Both the position numbers and the translations under genes were made by a program. Source: Nelumbo lutea (taxonomy: Eukaryota > Streptophyta > Magnoliopsida > Proteales > Nelumbonaceae). From it: DNA of 64,000 nt. Location of the stretch: positions 86,706,076 to 86,770,075 of the forward strand of contig JAKGHH010000002.1 of NCBI GenBank assembly GCA_022828595.1, written 5' to 3'. Positions 11,567-23,015 of this stretch are shown here, piece after piece; positions within the stretch are counted from its first letter, which is position 1, and every line of letters starts with the position of its first letter. The notes under the pieces were generated by a model, which saw nothing but the letters and a program-made list of their open reading frames with translations, was not told where the DNA came from and made no database searches.

Positions 11567-12537
11567 TTGATTCAAATCATGAACCATTCTATTTCAGATC
11601 TGAACTTGCGCAAATAGGGAGAAGGCGTTCTACCCAATTTGCACAGATATGGGTTTTGGGAAATTTGTTCCCAAAATTTATGGGCAAGATTTGCAGTTTC
11701 TTGAATTTATTTATTACATTTTGTGTGTAAATATTTTTTTTTAGACTCAATGTATAGGCATTCGATTTGATGTAATTATTAATAGAAATAGGATTTCTAT
11801 TTAATTTTATTTTGGATCAAAGATGGCAGTGGTGGGCCCCACACCTCATCAAGAGGTTACGTGCGGAACCCTAGTCGATTTAAGGCCCATCGAAATCTGA
11901 CTTTATGAAAGTCAGTGGGAGCCATTTTGGTTTGACCTAAATCAAACTAGGATGTAATTAACTGTTCCCTCCAGCTAATATCAGTGCACGTGATAGGGAG
12001 ATTCATATGATGAACTCATTAAAGGCCCTCCATCATTAGCATGAGGATGGGTCCTTCAGTAATGAGGAAATGCACTAGAAAATGGGCTATCCATTTGCTG
12101 TTGGGCTTGTCTAAGTGTTTCATAAGATGATAGGGGCATCATAGACCGATGTGGGAGGGACTTCACTAGAAAATGGGAACTCTCTCACGGTACCTTGGCG
12201 TTCACGAATATGATGGGTCAGCACTCACTGGACAGAAAGTTTTACCTGAAAATGGCTCTGAACCTTGTCTGATAGAGGCCAAAGGGAAAACTCATATGAT
12301 GAGTGGATATGATCCTTCACAGAAAGGTGGTGGGGTTATGCAGCTGAAATAGTTGGCTCCATGCACCCTATGTGATTTCCAACATTTCCAGAGACAAACC
12401 GTAGTCTCCATCACTGAGAAAGGAGGGAAATCTTAGAGATGAATAAATGGAAATGGATCATAGATTAAAATCTATATCTATGAAATGAACATGAATCAAA
12501 TTAGGTCGTGGACTGATGTTTGCTCTTTTATCAGAAA
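11567..12537 (+). other. A1 untranslated leader
   Basis: About 970 bases lie between primer site and gag with no useful frame. The part from about 11995 to 12430 is well conserved with the leaders of E (55990-56416) and F (59355-59790), so it was probably part of the functional RNA, perhaps for packaging. That role is inferred from position only. Confidence 0.6.
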
Positions 12538-13240
12538 ATGGCAAACGGATCATTTGCAAAGCTTCTGGACGACAACAAGCTTAAGGGCCCAAACTATGCC
12601 GACTAGTATAGGAACCTTATGTTGGTCCTAGCTTCTGAATAGCTAGACAATGTGGCAAAGAATCCTGCCCCGGAGCGCCCGGGTGACAGGGCTTCTGAGG
12701 CTCGAAGGAGAGACTATCAGGAATGGGAGGAGAAACACTCCCTTGCCCGGTGTTACATCATTGCCTCCTTGGACAACCCAATAAGAGGCAGTTCGATCAG
12801 ATCGAACTCGCCAAGAAGTTCATGACCATTGTCTTCGGATGATGGGTTACATCAACGAACTGGATCTTGGATCCATGTTAGACCTTTCCACCCAAATAGA
12901 TGTTATTCTTAATTCTTTGCCTTCTTCCTTTAATCCGTTCATCATGATCTATAATATGAACAAGCTGAATGTCAGCTTGCAAGTGCTCAGCAATATGTTG
13001 CAAAGAGCCGAAGAACTGATTAGAAAGGATGAGCCTGTAGCTATGCTCGTTGAAGCTAGCAAGACGGGCAAGAGAAAGAGGAAGGCAAAGAAGCCTTAGA
13101 AGAAAGCCACTAAGGGTAAGAAACAGAAGAAAGACAAAGCATCGGATGCCTGTCACTTCTACAAGAAGATTGGCCACTGGAAAAGGAATTGTCCTGCCTA
13201 CCTGGAATCCAAGAAAGCTAATTTCGAATCTTGTTTTATA
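12538..13240 (+). pseudogene. A1 gag remnant
   Basis: Gag begins at ATG 12538 (MANGSFAKLLDDNKLKGPNY), matching F gag at 59900. A stop replaces Trp at about 12604. One or more deletions near 12810-12825 remove about 100 bases relative to F. A later segment (12839-13099) is open: MMGYINELDLGSMLDLSTQI. The nucleocapsid zinc knuckle at 13151-13192 reads CHFYKKIGHWKRNC, so the second zinc Cys is now Tyr. Gag would form the virus-like particle in the cytoplasm, but this copy cannot. Confidence 0.8.
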
Positions 13241-15433
13241 GAAACCATTTTATGGGTAGCTTCTGCATCCTGGTGTATTGACTCCGGGGCTTCAACTCAT
13301 GCGTGTAACTCACTGTAGGGGTTCAAGGTAAGTAGAAGGTTGAGTGAAGAAGAAGTTACACTCTACTTGGGGACTATTGCAATTGTTGCAGCCGCGACAA
13401 TAAGAACCGTGGAGTTAATTTTTAAAGAAGGAATAATTGTACTGAAAGATTGTCTTTATGTACAAAGGAGTAATTTGATTTCTGTTTCAAAACTTTATGC
13501 AGATAGTTATTCTGTCTTCTTTAGTAATACGATTACTATTAAAAGAAATAACAAATTCATTGCATACGGAGAACTGGAGAATGGTCTCTATGTTCTACAT
13601 CCTTCTCTAGAAACTAACATAACTGAAACTACGTCGACTGAAATCCCCAAGAAGAGAGCCCATGATATAGTTAATACCACGCGTTTGTGGCATTACCGAC
13701 TTGGCCACATCGGTGTTGACCAAATCACAAGGTTGGTAAAGGATGGTCCTATGGATTTTTTAACTATAGAAGATCTTCCCACCTGTGAGCCTTGCCTACA
13801 AGGCAAGATGACGAAATAACCATGTAACGGTAAGCCTGAAAGATGTACAGGCATATTTGACCTAATACATACTGATGTATGTGGTCCCCTAAGTGTTAGG
13901 ACACGAAATCAACACATGTATTTCATTGCCTTCACAGATGATTTCTCACGATATGGTTATGTGTACCTAATGAGACACAAGTCTGAATCCTTTGAAAAGT
14001 TCAAAGAGTTTAGACAAGAGGTCGAGAAACAGTTGGGGAGAGAAATTAAAGCCCTTTGATCTGACCGTGGTGGCGAGTATCTCTCTAACGAATTAAGGGA
14101 CTACTTAAAAGACAATGGGATAGTATCACAATTAGCTCCTCCTGATACACCACAAATTATCAATGTTTCAGAGAGGAGGAATAGGACCTTATTGGATATG
14201 GTCCGGTCGCTTCTCACACACTCAGAGTTATCCACATCCTTTTGGGGTTACGCATTAGAGACTATGATTTACATGCTGAATTGGGTTCCAACCAAATTGG
14301 TTCCGAACACTCCATATGAACTTTGGACTGGAAAGAAACCAAGTGTCAGACACTTGAAGATTTGGGGTTGTCCAGCACACGTTAAAAGAACGAGTGCAGA
14401 CAAGTTGGAATCCAAGACCAGTCGCTGCCTATTTGTTGATTACCCAAAAGGCTCTATATGTTACATTTTCTATGACCCAAGTGAGCAGAAAGTGTTCTGT
14501 AGTCGAAATGCCCAATTCTTGGAGACCGATTACATCCTGGACACCCATCGTCAGGAAATTGTTCTTGATGAGGAGAGCTCAGGAGTAGTGGGAGATGTCC
14601 CACAAGTTCCAGGTAGTGACCATACTAGAAGATCCACTCGGGTATCCAGGCCACCAGTCCATTTTGGTTATGAATAGGATAGTTACCTGGTGGAAACCTA
14701 GAATAGTGAGGAGGATCCCATGACTTACGCGGAAGCTATGTTGGACATAGATTCCCAGAAGTGGGTGGAGGCCATGAGAGCAGAGATGGACTCAATGGAG
14801 ACCAATGGAGTCTGGGCTCTAGTAGATCCGCCCTCCGGGGTAAAAGCAATCGGTTGCAAATGGATTTACAAGAGGAAGAAGGGCCCCGATGGTAGGGTTA
14901 AGACCTTCAAAGCTCATCTGGTGGCGAAAGGGTACACTCAGAAAGAGGGCATCGATTATGAGGAAACCTTTTCACCTGTGGCCATGCTTAAATCCATTAG
15001 GATCCTGCTAGCTGTAGCAGCATACCATGATAATGAGATTTGGTAGATGGATGTCAAAACTACAATCCTGAATGGAGATCTTACTAAAGATATCTATATG
15101 CAGCAGCCGCAAGGTTTCATAGCTGCGGGTCAGGAAAACATGGTATGTAAATTCAATAGATCCATTTATGGATTTAAGCAAGCTTCTAGAAGTTGGAACA
15201 TCCGTTTTGACTCTGTTGTCAAATCGTTTGACTTTGAGTAGAATCCGGATGAACCCTGTGTTTATAGAAAGTACAGTGGAGATAAGGTTACGTTCTTGGT
15301 TCTGTATGTAGATGACATTCTACTCATTGGGAATGATGTAGGAATGTTGACTACGGTGAAAGTAGGGCTTTTACAGCAATTCTCAATGAAAGATCTTGGA
15401 GAAGCCTCCTATATACTGGGTCTTCGACTCTAT
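13241..15433 (+). pseudogene. A1 pol remnant: protease, integrase, RT (cut short)
   Basis: Protease comes first, with CIDSGAS (Asp-Ser-Gly intact) near 13276. It is followed by an in-frame TAG at 13316-13318 that F shares. The open piece 13340-13819 covers the protease end and integrase zinc domain (HYRLGHIG, CEPC). The integrase core runs about 13830-14190 with a stop at about 14057 (CGA to TGA). 14192-14677 and 14720-15046 are open through the integrase tail and RT start. RT palm YVDD is intact near 15310. Several stops are CAG-to-TAG. Sequence homology ends at 15433, before RNase H. Confidence 0.8.
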
Positions 15434-15676
15434 TGCGTTTGTAGTTATTTTGAGAATCGGAGAACTTACAAATATTAAAACTAGTGTTCCAAAATGGTTA
15501 ACGACAAACTTCTAGAAACACCATTCACCTTATCAGGGGAGTTAACTGGGATCCCCGTTGACTGCTCTAGAGGAACCACCAGAACCTTTGTGTCCAGTTG
15601 CGCGCCATCACCCTCCGCAGATTGCAAGGAGGAAAAGCAAACAGTGTTAACTCAGTTTTAGCGTGATAACACAAAT
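15434..15676. other. No gene seen; edge of PMD locus
   Basis: The bases just after the A1 truncation point match nothing else in the window and hold no open frame I can support. They may be the 3' flank of the PMD pseudogene read on the minus strand. Confidence 0.4.
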
Positions 15677-16087
15677 TCAAAGGAAAAGTAGAAAATAGTA
15701 GCAGGAGTCACATACTGAATCACTATCTGTGAGACCCTGCTTCAGGCGAGGGGGTGCCTTCCTCTTCATTCGACCATTTGAAAAGCAAAGAATAACACCT
15801 TCAAAGGAGGGCGCCACAATCGGTAAATCCGATAATTTCATGGCCACCTCAGTCTCCACCGCAGGAGGTGATGTTGGAGATTCCTGTTGACGCTTGGTGC
15901 CGCACTCCTGAACGCGCGATGGTGCAACTTTTGAATCACACAACTGTGGCATCAATGGAGTTTGAAAGCAATGCGACACCCTCATAGTCCTTGGCCTTTT
16001 CTCAATGGGAGAGCGGCTGCTCTCACCCTCCTCACGCACCGATGGCCTCCTCTTACACCCATCCCCCGCCTTTTCGGGTGAACACAA
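15677..16087 (-). pseudogene. Likely low-complexity tail of the PMD gene
   Basis: This minus-strand frame of 136 codons follows the PMD core. It is rich in Arg, Ser, Pro, Glu and Lys, including the run RRPSVREEGESSRSPIEKRP, as expected of a disordered C-terminal tail. I recognise no domain in it. Its place right after the PMD core, in the same orientation, suggests it belongs to the same gene. The join between the two (about 16087-16336) is out of frame, so it is either a broken exon or an intron. Confidence 0.4.
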
Positions 16088-16335
16088 TAAAGCAACAGGT
16101 GGAGCATCCCTTCAGTTCGCAGCGGGACCCTCTGGAGGAAAAAAAGAATGATAGAGTTGTGGGGTCCAGTTGACCATCTCCTAGAAACCTTTGAATAGCT
16201 CACAAAGGTAAGAAAATTGAAGAGCCCTACAGCCCTGCACCCTTGATAACCCCATAACCAGTAGACGCAAACACCCAAAAAAGCGTGATCATGGCGACGA
16301 ACCCAAAACACGTCTTCTCCCAAAGATTGCAGAAA

Positions 16336-17605
16336 CTAGCCACCTAGGTCGTCATACCCAAATTGGCGCATCACCCAATCTGGACGATAGGCAGCCGGTT
16401 GTGCTTCACCCGAGCGATCAAGATAAGCCACCACCCCAGGCCATGTGACCAATTGCACTATACCCAAAGCAGGGTTGTTGATATCTACTGTGCACTGCTG
16501 ATTGCCGCCACTAGGAACAAACATGCCAACGCAAAAGGGAACCGCATTGCGAACTAGGCGAGCATACGGCCTCCGTTCAAACCCGTCTAGTGAAGCCAAC
16601 CTCATGCTGATTTCAGCCATCTTAAAATTCTTATGATGAGCAGCTTGAAGCCAATGTTTTCCTCTACAAACGTCAAAAACCTTCTCCTTGACCTCCTCCC
16701 CTCGTAGAGTAGCAACGGGGACCCGGATACGCGCAATATGGCATGGGGTGGCATTGAGATCAAATCGCTCACACAAAAACATCCAAAGAAATGGCACGTA
16801 GACATAACTGGCACGCCTCTTACATCTTGGGTCCACTAACTGCTGCATAGTGTCATCCAGCTACTCATAGAGATACCCCAAGAACATCGAGGCTAGAGGA
16901 AGCAAATGGCTAGATGCGGCAAGAACAAGTGGTACCAAAGAGGCACGCAGACCATAATCGAGGGGACCAAGGAAAAGAAAGCGAGATGCAACGTACAGAA
17001 TGAAGGCTACGAGATGGCATTGACTATCTGTGCCTCTCACCATTACATCCTGTGCACCATGGGACTCGAACCAGAACTCCAACCAGTGGTCAAAGGACAT
17101 CTTCCCCCGATAAGCGGTCCAATTCTCTTGCGCTTTGAACGCCACGATCTCATGAAGAAGCTCATCACATAACTCCCTATAGTCCATAAGAATAAACGTG
17201 ATATACTAAAGATGCTAGGCAGATATGACACCCCCAATGGGTAAGGACAATAGGGCAGCTACATCTTCGACCCTAATGGTGAACTCCTCAAAGGCCCCAA
17301 CGAATGTGTGGGTATGGCAGCACTAGTGTTCCAACAAACGCCCCACGTACTTGACCCCCTCCCTACCAAAAAGACCCATGTAGCAATCTACAAGTCTAAG
17401 CAGACCGGAATCCTACAACATCTAGCAGTACAATGGGTTTTCGAAAATGAACTCCACCCAAGTAGTATAACTATTGGGGGATTTTGCACCATCAGTCCTA
17501 GGCTCTTGACATTTGTAGGACATGGACTGGTCGGATTGACCACACAAGCACAACAACTCATTCCCAAGGATGGGATTGAATATGTCCTCTACACCCCTTG
17601 ACACC
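16336..17605 (-). pseudogene. Plant mobile domain (PMD, aminotransferase-like) protein, broken
   Basis: Read on the minus strand, pieces match the PMD found in MAIN/MAIL-type plant proteins and in PMD-bearing transposons. They are DSGLLRLVDCYMGLFGREG (about 17350-17410), TFVGAFEEFTIRVEDVAALL then SLPIGG (about 17225-17305), FILYVASRFLFLGPLDYGLR (about 16960-17020), and near the end YRPDWVMRQFGYDD (about 16340-16390), resembling the family's PDRVMRQFG motif. Stops interrupt it: one Trp-to-stop in the segment before CCHTHTFVG, one after GGVISA, and another near 16861. The 170-codon piece 16336-16848 is still open. PMD proteins act in the nucleus in gene and transposon silencing; many PMD copies are carried by transposons. 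B1 inserted just upstream (17838). I infer a dead copy and cannot tell a host gene from a transposon-borne one. Confidence 0.65.
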
Positions 17606-17837
17606 GGGACTAGAGGCCAAAAGCCATTCCCCTTCGGCGGCTATAGCCGCCTCCCTCTCAAGCAACAACTCCACCATATCCACCACCCTAACAAATCATA
17701 GAAAGGACAACCAACTACCTTTTCCACCTTCATCTGAGTAGGAAACATTACGGAAACCACTAAGGACGATGGTACAGACATGAAATAAAAGTCTTTCTGA
17801 GGAACAACTCAAGGCACAAAGAACTCCAAGAGAGCAA
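17606..17837. other. PMD upstream part, no clear frame
   Basis: This stretch continues the PMD locus up to the B1 insertion point. Its minus strand includes Ala-, Glu- and Leu-rich codons but no open frame long enough to call. Bases 17833-17837 (AGCAA) are the left target duplication of B1. Confidence 0.4.
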
Positions 17838-18654
17838 TGTTGGGGAAGATGGGGTCACTGTAACTTAGGAGGAAAAGCTCTAAAGCGCGTCTGAAGACAC
17901 TGTCTTTAGAACGTTATTTGCCCCCACTCAGTTTTATTGAGTTTGCTGTTGGGTTACAGGCAAATTCGTTCCCAGGATACAACAGAGCCTTGGGCGAGAA
18001 TTTGCAACCAGCAAAGTTGAAGAGTCTCCAAAGAAACCTTCTGTGAGACTGCAGCAGACCGCACTTAGAGAGAGAGATAGTGAATTTTGAAATTGTGTTT
18101 TTGAAGTCTGATTCATGCTCCTTAAATAACTTGTGAAGAGGTATGAGGAAAAGGTAGGTGCTGGTTTAGAGAAGGCACCTTGAACAGTCACAATTTCAAC
18201 CATTGTGACTGTTTAAAAAGTTGTTAATAGTTGGTGACTGCTAACTTTGAATTGTGCCTCTTGATCACACCCGATCAAATCGTGACCGTTGATCTCATCA
18301 ATGGTAATCAACGGTCATCAACGTACCAGAACCAGAGCCGCCCATCGCAAGCCACGCGGGTGCGTGCGAGCAAAGTGCGCCTCTAAAGCGCCTCATTGCG
18401 CCACACACACGCGCGCACACGTGTGCGTGGTATCGAATCCCCATACTCTCCTCTACTAATTCTAAGGAGTGTAAATCAGCTCCTATTGAAATATTGAAAA
18501 CAAAACTTATAATTTTCCAATGTGGGACAAGTTCAAAACTGGGTTTTTGTAAGAGAAAACTGATTTTTTCAAACAAGTGTACAGTTGCAATCTCTCATGT
18601 AATTGACCAATCAAACCCATTGGATTTAATCTCTTATGAGATTAAAATCCAACA
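17838..18654 (-). mobile_element. B1 3' LTR
   Basis: This LTR of 817 bases starts TGTTGG on the minus strand at 18654. The first 35 bases form a hairpin (about 18620-18653). An alternating CA/CG tract lies at about 18391-18428. A TATA-like CTTAAATA read on plus (TATTTAAG on the sense strand) lies at 18121-18128, followed by a CT-rich leader. The U5/R block complementary to the primer region is at 17905-17918. Confidence 0.9.
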
Positions 18655-18666
18655 ATCCCCCACATT
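18655..18666 (-). promoter_or_regulatory. B1 polypurine tract
   Basis: On the minus strand AATGTGGGGGAT directly precedes the 3' LTR. Such a tract primes plus-strand DNA synthesis after RNase H cutting. B2 has the same tract next to 42444. Confidence 0.8.
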
Positions 18667-19201
18667 GATTGATCAATTACATAGTTCTCTCTCAATCCAA
18701 ACTACTATGACACAGTTATGCATACAAAAGGTGTTTATCAACTTAAACCTCTTGTTAGTATAGTTATCTCAGAGCCTTGTCAAAGTTATTGGTGGTAAGA
18801 CCTTAAACCAACTACTCTCAAGACAGACCGGAGACACCTATACACATAAAAATGTTCAGTCTCTGCAAGAGTTTCAAATTTTGCTCAGCACTGTTATGGC
18901 TATGTGCTTCTTTCCTGGTTTCATGAACAATCCCGAGAGCAAACCCAAACCCTCATGAGAAGCGGCACCACTTCTATGTTCACATAGGTGAAGTTCCACT
19001 ATGTGCTTCATTATTTGACACATTTTAGAACTTCATTAAGAGTTTATCTCAACCTTTCATCATAAAGGACAACACTGTTTATGTTGTGATGGGAAATTTC
19101 TCAATGTCAGTGCTAACAGTCACATTGCTGTAACTTGTTGTTACCCGTTAAACCCAATACTGATGGCTTTTCAGTTCAGGTTGGGTTACCATTACAGGTG
19201 A

Positions 19202-20479
19202 CTAAGTAAAGGGTTTTAATCCCATCTCTTTGGTTGTCATTCTTACCAATTCCTTGGCTAAACCCTTGGTAAGAGGATCAACCAAGTTTTTACTTGACCT
19301 CACATAGGTTATAGTGATGACTCCATCTTGAATCAGTTGCCTAACAAATTCATGTCTCAGACTTATATGTCTGGACTTACCATTGTAGGTACCACTGTAG
19401 GCCCTTGACAGAGTTGCCTCACTATCACAGTAAATGGAAATTGGAGGCATAGGACTAGGCCAAAGTTTTATATCCAATAATAAATTCCTAATCCATTCAG
19501 CCTCTTTTCGAACAGCTGCTAAGGCTATGAATTCGGATTCCATGGTCGAGTGAGATATACAAGTTTGTCTCTTGGATGCCCAAGAGATCGCACACCCACC
19601 AAGGACAAAAATCCATCCAGATGTGGACTTGTTATCTCCATTACCGGTAATCCAACTTGCATCAGTGTACCCATCTAGTACAGTTGGATAATCACAATAA
19701 AATAAGTCAAGTTTCAAGGTTCTCTTGAGATACCCAAGAACTCTCCCAATTGCCTTCCAGTGCTCTGCACCGGGATTACTTGTAAACCGGCTGAGTTTAC
19801 TTACTACAAATGCAATATCAGGTCTGGTACATAACACATCATACATCAAGCTTCCTACTGCACTAGCATACTCAAGTTGTGCAATTGCTCTACCAGTATT
19901 TTCTACTAGTTTTATACTAGAATCATATGGGGTGCTATATTCTTTAAAACCTAAATGCTTAAATTTCTCAAGTACTTTCTCAATATAATGTGATTGGCTT
20001 AGTGCATAGCCCCTACTATGCTTTTTAGCTTTTATTCCCAAGATGGTATCTACTTCTCCTAAATCTTTCATCTTGAAAACAAAGGATAAGTAGTTTTTAG
20101 TTTCATTTATGCCAACCATATTTGTACCCACCATAAGCATATCATCCACATAAAGACACACAATTACTCCATAATTTTCAGGGAATTTTGAGTAGATGCA
20201 TCTATTAGCACTATTATGTTTAAAACCAAAAACTAGAATGCAAGAATCAAATTTCTCATGCCACTGTTTAGGTGCTTGTTTTAATCCATATAGTGATTTA
20301 ACTAGTTTACAGACTTTCTTCTCATTTCCAGGAAGAACAAATCCTTCTGGTTGTTCCATGTAAACCTCTTCATTTAAATCACCATTTAAAAAATTAGTTT
20401 TAACATCCATTTGGTGAACATATAAGTGATAAATGGATGCTAATGCTATAAGTGTTCTAATAGAAGTTGTTCTAGCCAC
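19202..20479 (-). CDS. B1 reverse transcriptase and RNase H (open, 425 codons)
   Basis: This is the longest intact frame in the window. It opens inside the RT fingers ([20 protein letters not shown]) and continues through [10 protein letters not shown], the active site [11 protein letters not shown] and the thumb. The RNase H part has acidic sites in [18 protein letters not shown] and YCDSEATLS, and it ends KEMGLKPFT shortly before the 3' LTR. The first Met is not a true start; the protein would come from a Gag-Pol precursor whose upstream frame is broken by the deletion near 20610 and a stop near 20516. The enzyme copies element RNA into DNA in cytoplasmic particles. All active-site residues I can see are kept, so the loss of function is upstream. 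Transcription would come from the 5' LTR at 23037-23874. Confidence 0.85.
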   Translation of the reverse strand: MARTTSIRTLIALASIYHLYVHQMDVKTNFLNGDLNEEVYMEQPEGFVLPGNEKKVCKLVKSLYGLKQAPKQWHEKFDSCILVFGFKHNSANRCIYSKFPENYGVIVCLYVDDMLMVGTNMVGINETKNYLSFVFKMKDLGEVDTILGIKAKKHSRGYALSQSHYIEKVLEKFKHLGFKEYSTPYDSSIKLVENTGRAIAQLEYASAVGSLMYDVLCTRPDIAFVVSKLSRFTSNPGAEHWKAIGRVLGYLKRTLKLDLFYCDYPTVLDGYTDASWITGNGDNKSTSGWIFVLGGCAISWASKRQTCISHSTMESEFIALAAVRKEAEWIRNLLLDIKLWPSPMPPISIYCDSEATLSRAYSGTYNGKSRHISLRHEFVRQLIQDGVITITYVRSSKNLVDPLTKGLAKELVRMTTKEMGLKPFT

Positions 20480-20597
20480 TGGTGCATAGGTGTCAAAGTA
20501 ATCAATCCCTTCCTATTGACTAAATCCTTTAGCTACCAATCTAGCCTTAAAAGTTTGCATAGTTCCATCAATGTTGTATTTTCTTCTAAATACCCAT

Positions 20598-21786
20598 TTA
20601 CATTTTATTGGTTTTTGGATCATTTTCAATGTTTAGGACAATGGGTATTTTATTTAAAATCATCTCTCTATCAGCCTCAACCAAAAATACAATTGACTGA
20701 GTAGAGATAAAATCTGAACCTAAGTGTTTCTCTGTTCTTTGTCTTTGACTTCTTCTAAGTCCTATTGTAGGTGTTATAGTTGTGTCATTTCTTCTTTTAA
20801 TCTCATTATTATCAACAGGTATTGAGATCTGAGTTTCTCTGTCATTTCCTGTGGATTCATTTTCTACAGGTTCAGAACACAGTTTATTTTCAAAGAATTC
20901 AACATCTCTAGTTTCAATTATTATATTGGCCTCTAAGTCTAGAAGCCTATAGGCATTGCTATGTTCTACATACCTAACAAACATATTTTTCTTAGCTCTG
21001 AGTCCTAATTTGGTTCTTTTAGGATCTGGAAATCTATAATATGCTAAGCACCCCCACACTTTTAGATATGCTAAATTAGGTTATCTTCCTGTCCAAAATT
21101 CATATGGGCATTTGTTATTAACTCTAGAAACAATTTTGTTATGTAAATGGCAGGCTGTTAGGAGTGCTTCCCCCCACAGGTTTAAGGGTGCATTAGCTTT
21201 TAACAACATGCAGTTTATCATTTCTATAAGTGTTCTATTTTTCCTTTCAACCAGGCCATTCTGTTGAGGGGTATAGAGAGCAGAACACTGATGTATTATT
21301 CCAAATTCTTCACAGAAAGAATTAAACTCATTTTTAAAGTATTCAGCACCCCTATCACTTCTAAGGATTTTAATTTTCTTTTCTAGTTGATTTTCAACTT
21401 CAGTCTTATATAATTTAAACATGTCAAAGGCTTCATCCTTAATTCTAATAAGGTAGACATAGGTGTACCTAGAAAAGTCATCTATAAATGTTATGAAGTA
21501 TCTCTTGCCTTCTCTAGTTAATACACCATTGAGTTCACAGATGTCAAAATGGATTAGTTCTAGAAGTTGAGAATTTCTCTCAACACTAGGGAAAGGTTTC
21601 TTAGCCATTTTAGATTTTACACATATTTCACATTTTCCAATTGATTCATTATTGTAAGCAATTATACCTAGTTTGCTCATATTCTTTATGGATTTAAAAT
21701 TCAAGTGTGCTAATCTATCATGCCATAAAGAGAAAGAATCAACAATATAAGCAAAAACTTTTCCTTCATTAATACTTAATTTGAAT
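20598..21786 (-). pseudogene. B1 integrase
   Basis: On the minus strand this has the zinc-binding start WHDRLAHLNFKSIKN with KCEIC, then core residues in HFDICELNG, ILRSDRGAEY and the catalytic Glu in GLVERKNRTL. The C-terminal part (LAYLKVWGCLAYYRF) leads to a Ser/Thr/Arg-rich linker (20598-20850). One stop at 21081 splits the otherwise single frame in two open pieces of 207 and 153 codons. Integrase joins the DNA copy to the host chromosome, making the five-base duplication seen here. All DDE residues and zinc ligands are present. At the 3' side a deletion of about 122 bases near 20610 removes the start of RT, including the equivalent of 44400-44521 in B2. Confidence 0.8.
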
Positions 21787-21845
21787 TACAACCATATCCC
21801 TTTCTAACAAACATCCCATTCTTGGATATGATTAGTTTGTCGGAT

Positions 21846-23015
21846 TCAAAGAAAGACAATTTTGAATCCCCCCTTACAAACAAGATTTACTGAGACCAAG
21901 TTCTTTCTAATGTTAGGAACATGGAGAACATTCAGGAGAGTCAGTGTCTTTCCGTAGCTGAAGTTCAACTCTACGTTGCTTGTTCCAACTACTTTGGCAC
22001 ATGTTTGGTTTCCTAGCTGTACCTCCTGGCCATCAGTCACTTCTTCATATGTCTTGAATAAGGACTTGTCCTTACAAACATGGACTGTGGCGCCTGAATC
22101 AAACCACCATCTAGAAGACGATTCTGCCATGTTGACTTCAGTAATCATGGCCACGAGATTGTCTTCTACCATGTTTGCAGACTTGGTTCTGCCTTTCCGA
22201 TATCGGCAGACTCGAGCATAATGCCCATTCTTTCCACAAAGATAGCAGGATCCTTTCTTATTGTTGCTCTTTTTGAAGTTCTCATCCTTCTTCTTTACTT
22301 GTAATGCAGGGTTTGTCTTCTTAGATCCGTTTTCCACAAAATTTATCTTAGAATTCAGCATACCGGTCAGGGTCTTATCCCTACTGTCTCTAATTCGAAA
22401 CTCTTCTTCAATACGAAGGTGTTGCTGAATTTGCTCCAAGGTAAGTTCTTCAGCCTTGTGCAGAAGCTTCTTCTTGTAATCCTTCCAAGAGGGTGGAAGT
22501 TTGGCAATGATTGCTCCCACTTGGAATGATTCAAGAAGGATGATGTTAATGGATCGAATTTTATTGACTATCACCTGTAGTTCATGAACTTGCTCCAGTA
22601 TAAGTTTATGGTCGTTTATGGTGAAGTCAAAATATTATGCAATAAGATACTTATTCGTACCTGCTTCTTGCACCTTGTATTTGAATTTCAGGGCCTTCCA
22701 GATTTCTTTTGGAGATGCATGTTTATTGTAGAAGTTGTAGAGCCAGTCTGATAAGGCATTCAGTATGTGTCCTCGACACAGAAGTGAGTCCTCTTCCCGT
22801 TTTGCTCTTTTCTTCTTTAGTTTCTCAGAGTCTTTATCAGTGGGTTCAAGAAGTGATTGCAGATTCGGGTCCAACAGATAGTATAGATTTAGTGTGGTCA
22901 GAAAGAAGATCATTTTGTCTTGCCATCGGCTGAAATTTGCTCCATCGAACTGGTCTAGTCGAACAAGATCTTGGTTCATCATTTTGATTGAAGTCATGTT
23001 TGCTTCCGCCTCCAT
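21846..23015 (-). pseudogene. B1 gag and protease
   Basis: Gag starts at ATG 23015 (MEAEANMTSIKMMNQDLVRL), only 21 bases after the LTR. The frame upstream stays open into the LTR, but this ATG matches B2. Next come FDGANFSRWQDKMIFFLTTL, a stop (TAA, 22635-22637) after KYLIA, then FQVGAIIAKLPPSWKDY and the zinc knuckle CYLCGKNGHYARVC at 22206-22247 with all four ligands. The protease motif WWFDSGATVHVC is intact near 22090-22125. The frame is lost at about 21846 after KGGFKIVF. Gag packages the RNA; protease cuts the precursor. The TAA stop is shared with B2 and is therefore older than either insertion. Confidence 0.85.

Larger units (their letters stand above)
121..15433 (+). mobile_element. 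Copia element A1, truncated, split by A2
   Basis: This is a Ty1/copia retrotransposon in sense orientation. Its parts are the 5' LTR (121-1558, continuing 11090-11553), an initiator-Met primer site (11555-11566), a leader, gag (from 12538), protease, integrase and reverse transcriptase. It stops abruptly at about 15433 inside the reverse transcriptase/RNase H linker, where the intact relative F continues at about 62895. RNase H, the polypurine tract and the 3' LTR are absent. Element A2 (1559-11084) sits inside the 5' LTR. Frames carry many stops, so this copy is dead. Confidence 0.85.

Noticed and set aside
15982..16323. 113-codon minus ORF next to the PMD core
   Set aside because: It overlaps the 15677-16087 frame in another register, has Cys/Trp-rich random-looking content, and matches no PMD part except possibly its first residues.
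19725..19988. Plus-strand ORFs inside B1 and B2 RT (also 43516-43779)
   Set aside because: They are mirror frames of the RT/RNase H coding strand; their similarity to each other follows from the element homology.
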